Shown here: one piece after another, positions 25,136-35,712 of the stretch | Numbering within the stretch: position 1 is the first letter of the stretch | How the letters are laid out: each line of letters opens with the position of its first letter | Assembly: GCF_019059575.1 (NCBI RefSeq) | Contig: NW_024881676.1 | Span: 498,501-562,500 of the forward strand | Source of the DNA: Amphibalanus amphitrite | Lineage: Eukaryota; Arthropoda; Thecostraca; Balanomorpha; Balanidae | DNA: 64,000 nucleotides | Direction of reading: 5' to 3' | Notes under the pieces: generated by a model | Told to the model about the DNA's origin: nothing | Databases searched by the model: none | The model's input: only the letters and a program-made list of their open reading frames with translations | Translations under genes and position numbers: made by a program

Positions 25136-28100
25136 CCCCGACTCCGGGGAGCGGGCCGGCGAGTCGGCCACTGACTCAGCGGCGGGTGGCCCGCGTCACT
25201 CATCATCCAACAACTCACCGCCGGAGACGAGCGTTTATTTGGCCAGCGGATAATGGCCCGTGCCAACTCTCCTGCACCGCTGCCCGGTCTCTGTCGCTCG
25301 GCGCACCGCTTTGCAGAACGGCGAAACTGAGAAATTCACACCTCCGCACGCACTCTGCGTATCACTGGCACGGCTGTTTGAGTTTCCTGTGACGCACAAA
25401 ACTGGCATACGAAGCCGCAGGTAGTTCAGCTACTGATCATTACACTGAATCTAACCAAGCACCTGTGCATAGCGCGCACTGTGCAATGAACGGTTCTCTG
25501 ACGGATAACGGCAGACGACCGCCGTCCTGACAGAGCTAAGCATGCAGATCGTCGCAAATCGGATGTGGTTTTGCACCGACTAAAAACGGAAAGAGCATCT
25601 CCGTGCAGCCGGCACCAGCCAGCACGAAGATCAAGGCCACGCGATCCCGTCAGCGAATTTCGGCCAATTTTCCTGGTGTGTGCACCCGGATGATTGCCTA
25701 TCAGGAATGGGGAAGAGATGAGTCGGTAAAAATTGCAGAGGACGAGCTCGTTTTACCGAGTCGGTGCGGAATTTACCCACAACCCACTTCCCAAGTCTAA
25801 TTCATCCTTGATAGCAAACTGATACTACGCAAACAACGACCGCATTAGCTCAGTTGGTGCAACATTTTCGTCATTTCAAGCCGGCAGTCATGTCGTCCCT
25901 CCCTCCCACTCCCCTATCCGATGTCAAGTCCGGTAAAGCACACGTGCTGACCGGCCGGTCCTAGTTCACGTTCAGACGTGTTTGGCTGGACCCAGACTGT
26001 CCTTATCAGCCGGGTCTGTTTACAAGGACCGCCGGCGTCAGATGTCCCCGCGTCCCCACCTCCCCGCCCTCCCCGGGTCCACTCCCCCATCAAACACCAA
26101 TCAGACCCCATCTGATATCAATACTGTGTCACTACTCTCATCAAACACCCATCGGAGCGGCACCGGAAGCACGGTAATCCACACGACCAGACCGCACCAC
26201 GTTCCACATTTCATCGCACCTGTTCCGACCACTCCGTTTACCAATTTCCCACGTTTTTAGCGGCGTCACCGCCCGTGCCACTTCCCATACAGACCCGTCC
26301 CCGTTCTCAGCCGGTGGCTAACACCCGTGCTAACCGAGCTGTCTCCCGGCGTGCTGACCACCGCTTGCAGTCAGCCCGCCGGCCAGTAATATGGGTCATC
26401 TACGCTGTATCGGGGACAGGAGATCGCAGCGTCGCGACGCCCGGGCGGTGGGCGGTGGACGGTAGACGGCGGACGGTGGGCGGTGGGCGGCAGCGGCAGC
26501 GCGCCGGTGTCCAGCGCTGACCTACACAGCAAGCCTCACCGGCTCGGCAGCCCGCGGCGAAAGTCGTTCAGCCGGCCGGCGCCGGTACCGGCCGTGAAAC
26601 TGCCCCCGGCACCGTGGCACACATCCACGGTCCGATCACGGTGTGATGCGGCACAGTCGCCCTCGGCCGTCTCAGGGGCAGCGATCGGCCGCGGCGGCGG
26701 CGCGGGTTCAGACACCCCCCCCCCCCCCGGCGCGCCGGATGTCTATGGTGGCACGTCTGACCCCCACAACGGAGATGACTCGACAGTCGACAGCTTCCAT
26801 TTCAGTCATTTGCCAGACACGCAAATTCCACAGCCCCGCCGAGGGATCCCCGATGATAAGCGTAGCTTCCGGAGCTTCTCAACTCGTGCACATTTGCAAC
26901 AGCTGTGCGGCTGCTCAAATATCACTCCACCCTCCGCGTGTATACCGATTCAGCGTGCCGATCTGACGCTGCGATGCTCGGATACTGACACCCGAGTTCG
27001 CTGGACCATCAATCTCTGCAAAATCAGCACGGCACGCTGCTGTTTCGGGCTTCCTTACCAAAGATTTGAGCACCGTGACCACGCGATACCGCTGCCCGGG
27101 ACAAAACGGTCACACGATCAGCGGCTGGCAGACGGGGCCGGCGACATTCAGTTTCCCACACACTGCACTGGGAGCGGAGAGGATGACATTCAATGCGGGC
27201 ATCCCGTTACCGAAATCATGTTCCACCTCCCCCGGATCTGACAGAGACCGGACCCGGCCGCCATTGACAGAACTGCACCCCTGAGCGTGCAGCGCAGAGT
27301 CAGCAGGAACGGTGACTCATATGACTCCACACCGGCGCGACTCGGGCAGGACTGGTCCATTCATGAGTCGGCATCCGAGGATCAGATAGCCAATGCAGGA
27401 CGGCCGGGTCTGTGAGCCAGGGCCGCCCTGCGGGTCAGAGTCGGCCGTGGAAGGTAAATGTCCCTCCGGCGAATACATTAGCGTCCATCGCTGTCAGCTG
27501 AGACACGTCACAGCCACCCGAGTCGCAGAATCAATGGAAGGTGAATACTCTGGAAAGCATACAGTAGCTATCCAGTAAACTCTGGCATTAAATCAAACCT
27601 CGAAGCCTAGCCCCAGGTTGGTCAGAAATGTTGTGTGCGATTCTCCCCACCTCAGCGATTGGGACTCAGTCCCATGTCGCTTCCACCGTCCGATCAGCGG
27701 CGCGCGCGGGCAGGAAGCACCTCCTGCGACCGTCCCTCCCCACGGGACAGGACCACGAGCCGTGACACGAGCACAGGTCGGCCAGGCGGAACGACAGCCA
27801 TCGATTGACAAGCCCACGGGAAATGGACCGCGCGCCGGGGGCACCCTGCAAATGACCCGAATGGGAGTCGGCGCGGAAATGACCCCGACTCAACGGTACA
27901 AAAACGGGATGACGAGTGAAAACGATCACTCCTGCTTTCAGTCAATGATCAGGCCGTGCTGGCCAAATGATGGTTTTGGCAGGCGAGCTGCGAGAATAGT
28001 GCGACCACTGGCATACAGGGTCTTTCATAATGAATGTTACTTTTGAAAGAGCTATTTCTCAGGTCATATATGTTCCTCATGTAATATGTACCATCACATA

Positions 28101-28181
28101 AAACAGAAACACATTAGCGTTTTTGCACACACAACTTTCATTTTAGTGCTCCACAGGAATTTTCCACTGTATCGCCCTTAA

Positions 28182-29223
28182 TTAACCCTCGCCGGCCGAG
28201 GAGGGGGGGGGGGCGGGTGCCGCCCCCCCATAGGGTTTTTTCGCGATAGCTCCGAACACGCTGGCGATAGAGAGCTGAAACTTGGCATACCTGACCTTTG
28301 ATCCAAGCCGCATCTTTTGACACCAACCGCATTTTTGGGTCAGGTCAGGTCACTGACCTATGACGTCATAAGTGAACCTCTGCACGGTCTTCAGATGTCG
28401 CAACTTCGCAACGCCCTCACTGCCAGAGGAGATGTCACAGGGAAATGAAACTTGCGGGATCTAGTATCCATTATGAGTCCCACAACTTGTATATCTCGGA
28501 TTTTTCCTAAAGGTCATATGAGGTCAGGTCATTTTCGTGACCTCACCATTATAAGTCAATGGGGAAAAATGAAAACTGCTATTCTGGCGCCGGGAACGAT
28601 CTCCAACTATCTCAAGCACACAGAATCGTGATTTGATGCACTCCTTGCAAGGTTAGATGCGTCACTTTTGCAATGTTGACCTTGCGTGACATCATTTATG
28701 ACGTCATCAAGGTCATATTAGTTTTTCGTCAATAACTCTTGATCAAATTGAGCTAGCGAGTCGGGAAAGCCACCAATGGACTCAGGAAGACCTGCCGAAT
28801 CGAATGATATGCGACATGACCTCTTTCGACCAACTTCGTGACCTGGGGGTGCTGACCTGACCTTGACCTGAGGTCAACACCCCAAGTTGACCTGACCCGG
28901 ACAAAAAGTATATCATTCGACGCGCCTGAGCGAGACAAACACGATGCTGCCAAAATCGGCGCTCTGCGGCCGTTTTTTGCGAAGTTATTCACCAAAAACT
29001 GAACCGTACCTTGGGGCACTTGACCTGACCTCAGAGGTCACCGGTTGACCTAGGACCTTAAAATCGGGTACCAATCTCTGCGTCTCGTAACGGCGCACAC
29101 GCTCGTTTTTTCCGCGACGCGCTAGCTCCACCAGGGGCGAAACGGCGAGGGGGGGGTCGTACCCGCCCCCCCCCCCCTCGGCCGGCGCGTATGTAGAAAA
29201 CCAATAGGTCCGGCGAGGGCTAA
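28182..29223. mobile_element. piggyBac-like non-autonomous element, copy 2
   Basis: The ends are CCCTCGCCGG at 28186 and its complement CCGGCGAGGG ending near 29219, flanked by TTAA on the left (28182-28185) and CTAA on the right (29220-29223, read as a decayed TTAA). A second inner inverted repeat is formed by GGCCGAGGAGGGGG and its partner at 29165-29186. As in copy 1, each end has a G-run facing a C-run hairpin and the interior is rich in AGGTCA/TGACCT. The block around 28510-28570 matches copy 1 in inverted orientation. The right flank is directly the end of another TTAA element, so this copy inserted at that element's target site. Confidence 0.72.
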
Positions 29224-30239
29224 AGGGAGATAATGACCTTTTTCCACAAAATCTGAGTTAGGATCATTTTCTGACAAAACACAACAAGTTATAATGTAAA
29301 TTAAAACCATTTTGCTCAATGCGGTACCTTGCCGCAAATATCTCAACTTGAAGTCACGTTAGCGGGGAGCGCTGAAAATGACCGTTGAATAAGTACTTAC
29401 ATCACTTTTTGGTACTTGCATGTAATTTTGTAAAATGAGCGTATTCCTTACATTTGATCTTCATCACATCTAGTTAGTTAATGGTCGTCTATAGTGCCTT
29501 CAAAAGATATTCATGGTTTGGGGGTGGTTTATGTCTAAATTTACGCAACTATTTTTCCTGTTCATCATCTGAGGCCATATGCTGCTATTTTAGTAGCAAC
29601 GACTCAATTTTGAATCGGTCCCGCCGACTGCACAATAAAAGAAGATAGATACAACACTTTTGCGGCATCACTGAAAAACTTATGCAGTACTGTTATCAAA
29701 ATTCTCATAACACCGTTCGACAAACCTGAAGTCTTTTTGAAATAAATATGCTTGTATTTTTCGCTTCAGGCTCTGAGGCCAAAATAATGAATTTCGTAGT
29801 CGCAATCGCAAGATTTGGCTGCGTTTCTGGCGCATGCCGTTCATTTGTGGCGCAAAATAATACTTGGAAACAAAGAAGAACTTAGGCACTATGTACGAAT
29901 CTAATTAATTCTAAACCGAATTAACTCTAATTCAAATTAGAATCCTTACAACCAAGCAACGCCAAGGCGATAACATAAACAAAAACCCAAGCGTCGCTGT
30001 TTGAAACAAAAGCGCCATATACTGCGACTTTTTTATAGAGAAGGACAAGAAGGACAACGCATTTCGGTGGGTGTTACAAGTACTGCAAGTACTGCTTCTT
30101 TTTTGCAAAAATAAAAACCTTTTTCACATACGAAAATGTGCTAGGAAATTTTCATATTTTATAGAAACTACAGTAGAAATAGTATAGATGTCGAGTAATT
30201 TTTACTAAAGAAAAAAGAAAGCTCATTATCTCCCTTTAA
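29220..30239. mobile_element. TTAA-flanked MITE with AGGGAGATAATGA termini (Kolobok-like)
   Basis: The element proper is about 29224-30235. It has terminal inverted repeats AGGGAGATAATGA extending to about 18 of 19 positions, flanked by CTAA and TTAA. Termini of the AGGG type beside TTAA fit Kolobok-like elements better than piggyBac (family knowledge; tentative). The interior is AT-rich without a recognisable transposase. Its right end abuts the tail of a Tc1/mariner-type transposase remnant, and its left target site was re-used by the piggyBac-like copy 2. Confidence 0.7.
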
Positions 30240-30780
30240 GACACACGTTTCGGCCCTCTGACGAAGGTGTCGCACCCCGCGCCTCACAACGCCTGGGTCC
30301 AGGCTTCCAGAAAACCTCTCCACTGTGGTTCGCAGTGGATGGCTGCAGGAGGGTTTTGTCTCAGATCTGCCAATGCGACTCCCCAAAACCAGTAGTCCAG
30401 CGGGGAGAGGTCAAGACTCCGTGGTGGCCATGGTCGCTCGGTGAGGCGGCTGATACGCGCTCTTCGAAATTTTCGATCAGCCACTGGCGCAACAGCTGCC
30501 GTGGTGTGCACTAAGGCACCATCCTGCTGGAACCAAAAGCCGTCTCTTTGAACCTTGTCCCTGACCTGAGGCAGAAGCATTCCTTGAGCAGCCTGAGGTA
30601 AGCCACCCCGTTCAGTGTTGACCCAGGGGAGAGCCAATGGATGAAGACTTGTCCGTCGACCGTAATCCGTAATGCGTTTTAGTGGTGTCGACATACCCTG
30701 CTTTTGCGTGAAGGAAAATTGGCGTTGTGATTTTTTAATTTTTTGGGACAAAACCCTAATCAATTTGCAACAATATGCAT
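30240..30780 (-). pseudogene. Tc1/mariner (IS630-type) transposase remnant, DDE domain
   Basis: Read on the minus strand, this stretch encodes VRDKVQRDGFWFQQDGALVH, then RPWPPRSLDLSPLDYWFWG. That is the FQQDGA..H and WPPRSPDLSPLD signature of the C-terminal catalytic half of Tc1/mariner-like transposases, including the second and third acidic positions (the D of QQDG and the D of PLD). Between them the expected QWLIENFEERV-like stretch is visible in another frame, so at least one frameshift pair is present. The N-terminal half and the DNA-binding domain are missing, and the C-terminus is cut off near the Kolobok-like element. It is a dead fragment in Ly6 intron 1. Confidence 0.8.
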
Positions 30781-33700
30781 ATAAAATTGACGCGGAAGTG
30801 ATAAATTAAGAGCTCCTAACTAAATGTTCAAAAGTTGTAGTTAGTGTCTATGCGGCACCGCCTCAGCTCCACTACTAACGACTTTGCAGTGGGGATAGCC
30901 AGTGACACAAAAGGCCACGCTATCGAGGGCCATGACAGTCAACCTAATGACATCACGCCCACACGTCCAGGTCTGATGACCTTCGACCGCTAACGCTGAC
31001 AGATACGGCACAGTTTCCATTTACCAGCAACGCCACCGGTGTCTGTCCTCCATCCAAAGGACAGCACTGACCAGACGCCTCTTCTGGCCACTAATGCAAC
31101 AACATCCCCTCGCTCGCTAACCCACCAACACAAGGCCGGTTTGTAAAGCTGATGCGACCTTAATGCACCCCCTCCCCTGATGGGTCTCAGCGGCGCAGAC
31201 AGGCCGGCTGTCCCCCTATCTGCGGTGACCATCGGCGGCTCGGCTCGGCCCGCTGACCTTCCAGTGGCCGGGCGGCTGCATAATGTGGTACACGGTCCAC
31301 ACCGGCACGGTTAGGTTGGTTGGACGAGAGACCGGCGGAGCTGGGGTCGGGGGGGGGGGAGGACTGGTAGAGGGAGAGGCAGTCAGGTGTGGTTATGGAA
31401 GAGTGGGTGAACTAGGCACTAGGCAGGATGTTTTTGATACGCTGCTTGGCAGGGTAGTTGATGGCTAACGTGATAGTTCGTTGGTCAGATCACCATTATT
31501 CGAATTAATGTAGTCAGTGTCCAATCATCAATGTCCCGTGCCAAGGGAGCCTGCGGTAAAGCTGACGAGGCTCTATGTAAAATTTAATGGACATCAGTGG
31601 TGGACAATCTGCGGCAGGTTCAGTTCCTGTGGCAGCGACAGCCACGCCCCTCGCCCCGGTACGCCACCCCAGCCCCGGAACACGACCCAACGGAGGCGTG
31701 ACCGATTCCAGCTGGTAGCGGGGGAACGACCGAAAATTGCCCTCCCCTGCCGACTCCCCGCGTGCCTCCCGTGCCTCCCTCCCTGTCACACGCCCCACGC
31801 TCGCGTAGCACGGACGCCCGCCACGCGCGCTCGACCACTGACCGCATTCCTCGCTCTGTTCTAACCGCGGCACTGGTGGACGTTTATGGTCGCGCCCGTG
31901 GTTTATTCCACGATTGTTCTCGCTGCGCTGAGCGGCTGAGCCGCGGGGAGGTTTGTCGTCTCGTTGAGCAGGCGCGCCGAGCCGGTACATTTGCCTGTGA
32001 TGGTGCGTCCTGCGGAGACAGGCCGCGTGGGGCGGCGTGCCGCGGCCGGCGGCGGGTCGTTGGCAGCGAACAGCTGTGCGTTACCCGCGGTCTGGGACGG
32101 CGAGCGGCTCCCCCGCGTGGTGTCGGTGCCCGACTGCGTGTCGGGGCGCCGGCCGGCCCGCCAGGAACCATGCCGAGTTGACCACGCGCGGTGATCAGTG
32201 TCGGACGGTGCCCAGCTGTGACCGGACGGGTCGGCGCTGCCGCCCATGGACATGGGAGCTGAAACTGCGGCCACCAGCGGCACCGCGGCCGCCGCTAAAG
32301 GGCTTCCACCACCAGTGCCACTAGCGCCGCAGTCGACTCCCCCACTGTCATCCGGACATTGTAGCTGCCGCCGCCGTCACCGCGGTGCACCGCCGCCACT
32401 ATCACCATCATCGCGGTCCCCCGCCGCCACCCGCACCGCCCCTACCGCCGCCGCTTCTGTCCCCACGTCGACCACAGCCACGACCACAAATGAGCGTGTG
32501 TTCCCAGAGGTTAAAGACGTCACCTGTCCACCTGTGCGGTCCGCCAGAGTCCAGTTCGTCTCTCCTCGCAGTGATTATAGGAACCTGTCCACAATGGGCA
32601 ACTGAGACGGAAGTGGTCCATGTTCAGAGACCGTCAATGGGCTATTAGGGACAGGTGAGATTTCTCCGCTCGCACTGCGTCGGATCCGGCCAGAGACGAG
32701 TCGTATGGAGCTGACCTGAGCTGTTCAGTCGGTAGAATGGTGTCAGCAGTCAGAGTGAGCCAGGGTGAGCTACAATGAGCCTCAGTGAGCTACAGTAGGT
32801 CGCAATGAACTCCAGCGGAGCTCTGGCGAGTCCATGGTCTTCCCCAGATTCTGTCAGCGTCGCGTGGACTCCCGCTGTGCCAAGTGCCCACAATTAGCCC
32901 TTTCGGCCACCGTCTATTGGGGAGACTGACCCACTCCGGCGCCACCGAACAATGGCATGGCAAATCGCGGTCCGTGAATCGTACGCTCTTGAGCCCTCCT
33001 TCCCCACAACTCACTCGATACTGCGACCCATCCCCGCCCCACGGTCCCGTCCTCCCTGTCCTGCTCGCTTTGTCCTCCCGCCTCTCTATAACCAGTACCG
33101 TCCTACAGTTCTCCTGTCCCATCCCGATCAATACTAGGGTCACTCACTCTGGTGCAACAGCCCCCGCGCAGTCATAGCTCTGCCGAAGTATCGATATCTC
33201 GTGTCGGGCAGACGGAGACGCTAATGGCGCTACCGGCCGGCCAAATTATCATAATTGGTGCGCGCGTCCGTCATAACGCACCGCCGACACGCGAGGGGAG
33301 CGACACGTTAGCTGCTGTCAGATGGATATCAGTGGTGTGATCTACTCAGATACTGCGATGGATGGTCAAATAAAGGGGAATTATATGGCGCGGTGGAAAA
33401 TTCAGGACGGTACTACGTTCTTGAAGCAAAAAGTTCCAGTTTTACTGCAGTTTTTGTTCGGGATACGAGACACATTAACCTACAAACCGTTTTTCCCTTT
33501 GGTCAATCCGTAAAGCGACCGAAATACGTACTCAATCTCCCGACTATCTGGCCCATGTCCTTAGTCCACTCTGGCACAACTCACCTCCTCAAACCATGAA
33601 CAGAACTAGGGCGGGTCTGACTGCACTGTCGCCCAGTTTCAGCACCTACCAGCCCCTGTCAGGGGCGGTGCTATGGTCTATGGGCGGTCCCTGGTCTACA

Positions 33701-35344
33701 GCAGTGACCTCCCATGGACTACCACCGCCGCAGTGTACCGCTCCGACACGGCGGGGCCCGCCCGGGTCACGTCTGACGTTATGGCCCAGATCATGACCCG
33801 GTCACCCCGGCGTCAGCACGACAGTCACGATATGTGGGAACGGCACGGGGCGGGGAGGGACACGGGCAGTAGGCAAGAGGCGTGGGAGGTGCACGCACCG
33901 CATCACCATACTGTAAACGGTGTGCGGCACAGGTTTCGATCGCATGGAATCGATATTTGTAGGGCAACTAAACGAAGCCTGGCTGGACTAAAGTGTTTCT
34001 GTGTGCCCTACCAAGTAAAATATCGACAAAGTCTCCCATGGAGGGTCGACGCCATCGTCCCACAAACAGCGCTCGGAGCATTCAGCACTGCCTCCCCAGC
34101 CGCTCTCCTTCACAGAGAGTGATCCTCATCGGCCCTGACGTCGCCAATACGACGCCTCTGGCGTCCGTCCCCGGGGAGCCGATCGGCCTCCCGACGATAG
34201 AGTTCCCGAAATCCCTCCCCAGTTCTCGGCTCCATCGCGGTAATCCCCCAATTCCCCACCCAATCGTCTTGGGCCAATGGGGACCGACCCAATACGGTCG
34301 TCTTACGGCCCGAATGGCTCACCGATGGCGATGGAAAGTCAGAGCCGACGGCTGGAAAGGGTCGGAAGAAACGTCCGGCACGTCGGTACCGATGAAGCCG
34401 GGCCAAACGGAACCGACGCGAGCGGGAAAACATCGACGGTCGGCGATGGGTGGAGAGATACATAATGACGGCAAAAACCGACAGACAAAAACACGCGCAG
34501 TCATCGCCGGAGCGCGAAGCCGCGGAGAGCAGCCGCAGATAGAGAGGCACAAAAGGGCGTCACATTGGCAGACAATGGACGGACCAGCACCGCGCTACGG
34601 CCGGCCGTCGGCGGTCCGGCTGCCGGCGGCGGGTCTGACGGCCGCATGTTGCACATTGCAGATGCATATTGCACAACAGATGGGCTCGGTCACGGCGGAG
34701 GCGAATCCAGTTCTGCAATGCTGCCGAGTCATTCCCCACGGCCACGGCCCGGACCCAGATCTCTGAGGGATCTCAGATCAGATCCGGAGCTGGCAGTGGG
34801 ACGCAAGTCCCGCTCCATATTCGAGTCTAACCTAGAACTCTCCTTTTTCGTTCGTCAGAATCCCGACGTTGTTCAAGATTGAGCGTTCGTAACAGCACTT
34901 CGTTCGAGCCTCTGTGCAGGCATTTATAACGTACCGGGCGAGCCATGATTCTGCCCGTCATACAGGTGAGCTCCCGCCCCGCACGGTCCACCACGCGCGC
35001 CAGCCCACACCGAAGCCAGGGGCAGGCGGAGCCCAGTGCAGCCGGCCTGTATCTCCTCTCCAATCAGCCCTAGAGCGACCTCCATAGCCTCCACCGCCCA
35101 GCGGGCGGGGCGCTGGCCAGCCCAGCACCGGTCGAACGGCCTCAGAGACCTTGCATGTGTCCCGGGGCGGTCAGAGACGGCTCAACTGGCGGCGAACGGC
35201 CGGCTTCCCATGCAGAGCAGGTCCACCCCGCTCAGCTCCCCATAGGCTCGTATCCGGCGGCTCGGAGCCCATTCTGCAGTGACGACGCCGTTGGCGACGG
35301 TAGACGTGGGCCGGTTTGGTCCCGGACCCACGGCACACCGCCGG

Positions 35345-35478
35345 CACGTGGCCGACGACGACACGGGTCAGCGCACGTGACTCACGCGGCAGGCACGTGG
35401 CGGTCATGGCACGGGGGCGGTAAGGTCACAGGCATGTCACGTGCCGAAATGGGTTCGCAGTGGCGACACGGGCACGTG
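35345..35478. promoter_or_regulatory. Cluster of five CACGTG E-boxes
   Basis: CACGTG occurs at 35345, 35374, 35394, 35438 and 35473. A given 6-mer is expected about once in 4 kb, and this is five copies in 134 bp of Ly6 intron 1. CACGTG is the core site of bHLH factors such as CLOCK/CYCLE, MYC/MAX and USF (established). Neighbouring bases vary, so the cluster is not a simple tandem repeat. Role as an intronic enhancer is inference. Confidence 0.5.
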
Positions 35479-35652
35479 TGGCCATGGGTCTGTCAGGTAG
35501 CGAGGTCACGAGTCTCACCCCGCTCTGGTGAAATTAGTTGACCGGTTGACCTCAGTCTCCGTCAGAAAAGCACCGCGATGACGCTGCAGCTTCCGCCCCC
35601 CCCCCCGCTCTCCCCAAGCATCCCCCGTATGCAGATCACTCAACGGCGGCCT

Positions 35653-35712
35653 TCCGGCCCCGCCCACCAGCCGTTCCGGCCCCGCCCACCAGCCGTTCCG
35701 GCCCCGCCCGCT
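35653..35712. repeat. Short tandem repeat, 24-bp unit, 2.5 copies
   Basis: The unit is CCGGCCCCGCCCACCAGCCG plus TT and a short join, repeated with almost no change, and each unit contains a GC-box-like CCCCGCCC. A second 24-bp pyrimidine duplication (CTCTACTCCTCCCACTCT) follows at 35812-35858. Confidence 0.7.

Noticed and set aside
24958-25220. Repetitive Arg/Thr/Tyr-rich protein on the minus strand
   Set aside because: It is a translation of the 27-bp minisatellite and is open in more than one frame.
25846-25900. tRNA-like A box (TTAGCTCAGTTGGTGC)
   Set aside because: No B box or acceptor-stem pairing follows, so neither a tRNA gene nor a SINE head can be supported.
26483-27241. Open frame of 252 codons on the plus strand
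   Set aside because: Low-complexity Pro/Arg/Ser-rich content, a C-run in the middle, a competing overlapping frame and no recognisable family.
33993-34766. Open frame of 257 codons on the plus strand
   Set aside because: No domain, signal or conserved motif. Other frames over the same DNA are almost equally open, and its amino-acid make-up is what GC-rich non-coding DNA gives by chance. It lies inside the Ly6 first intron.
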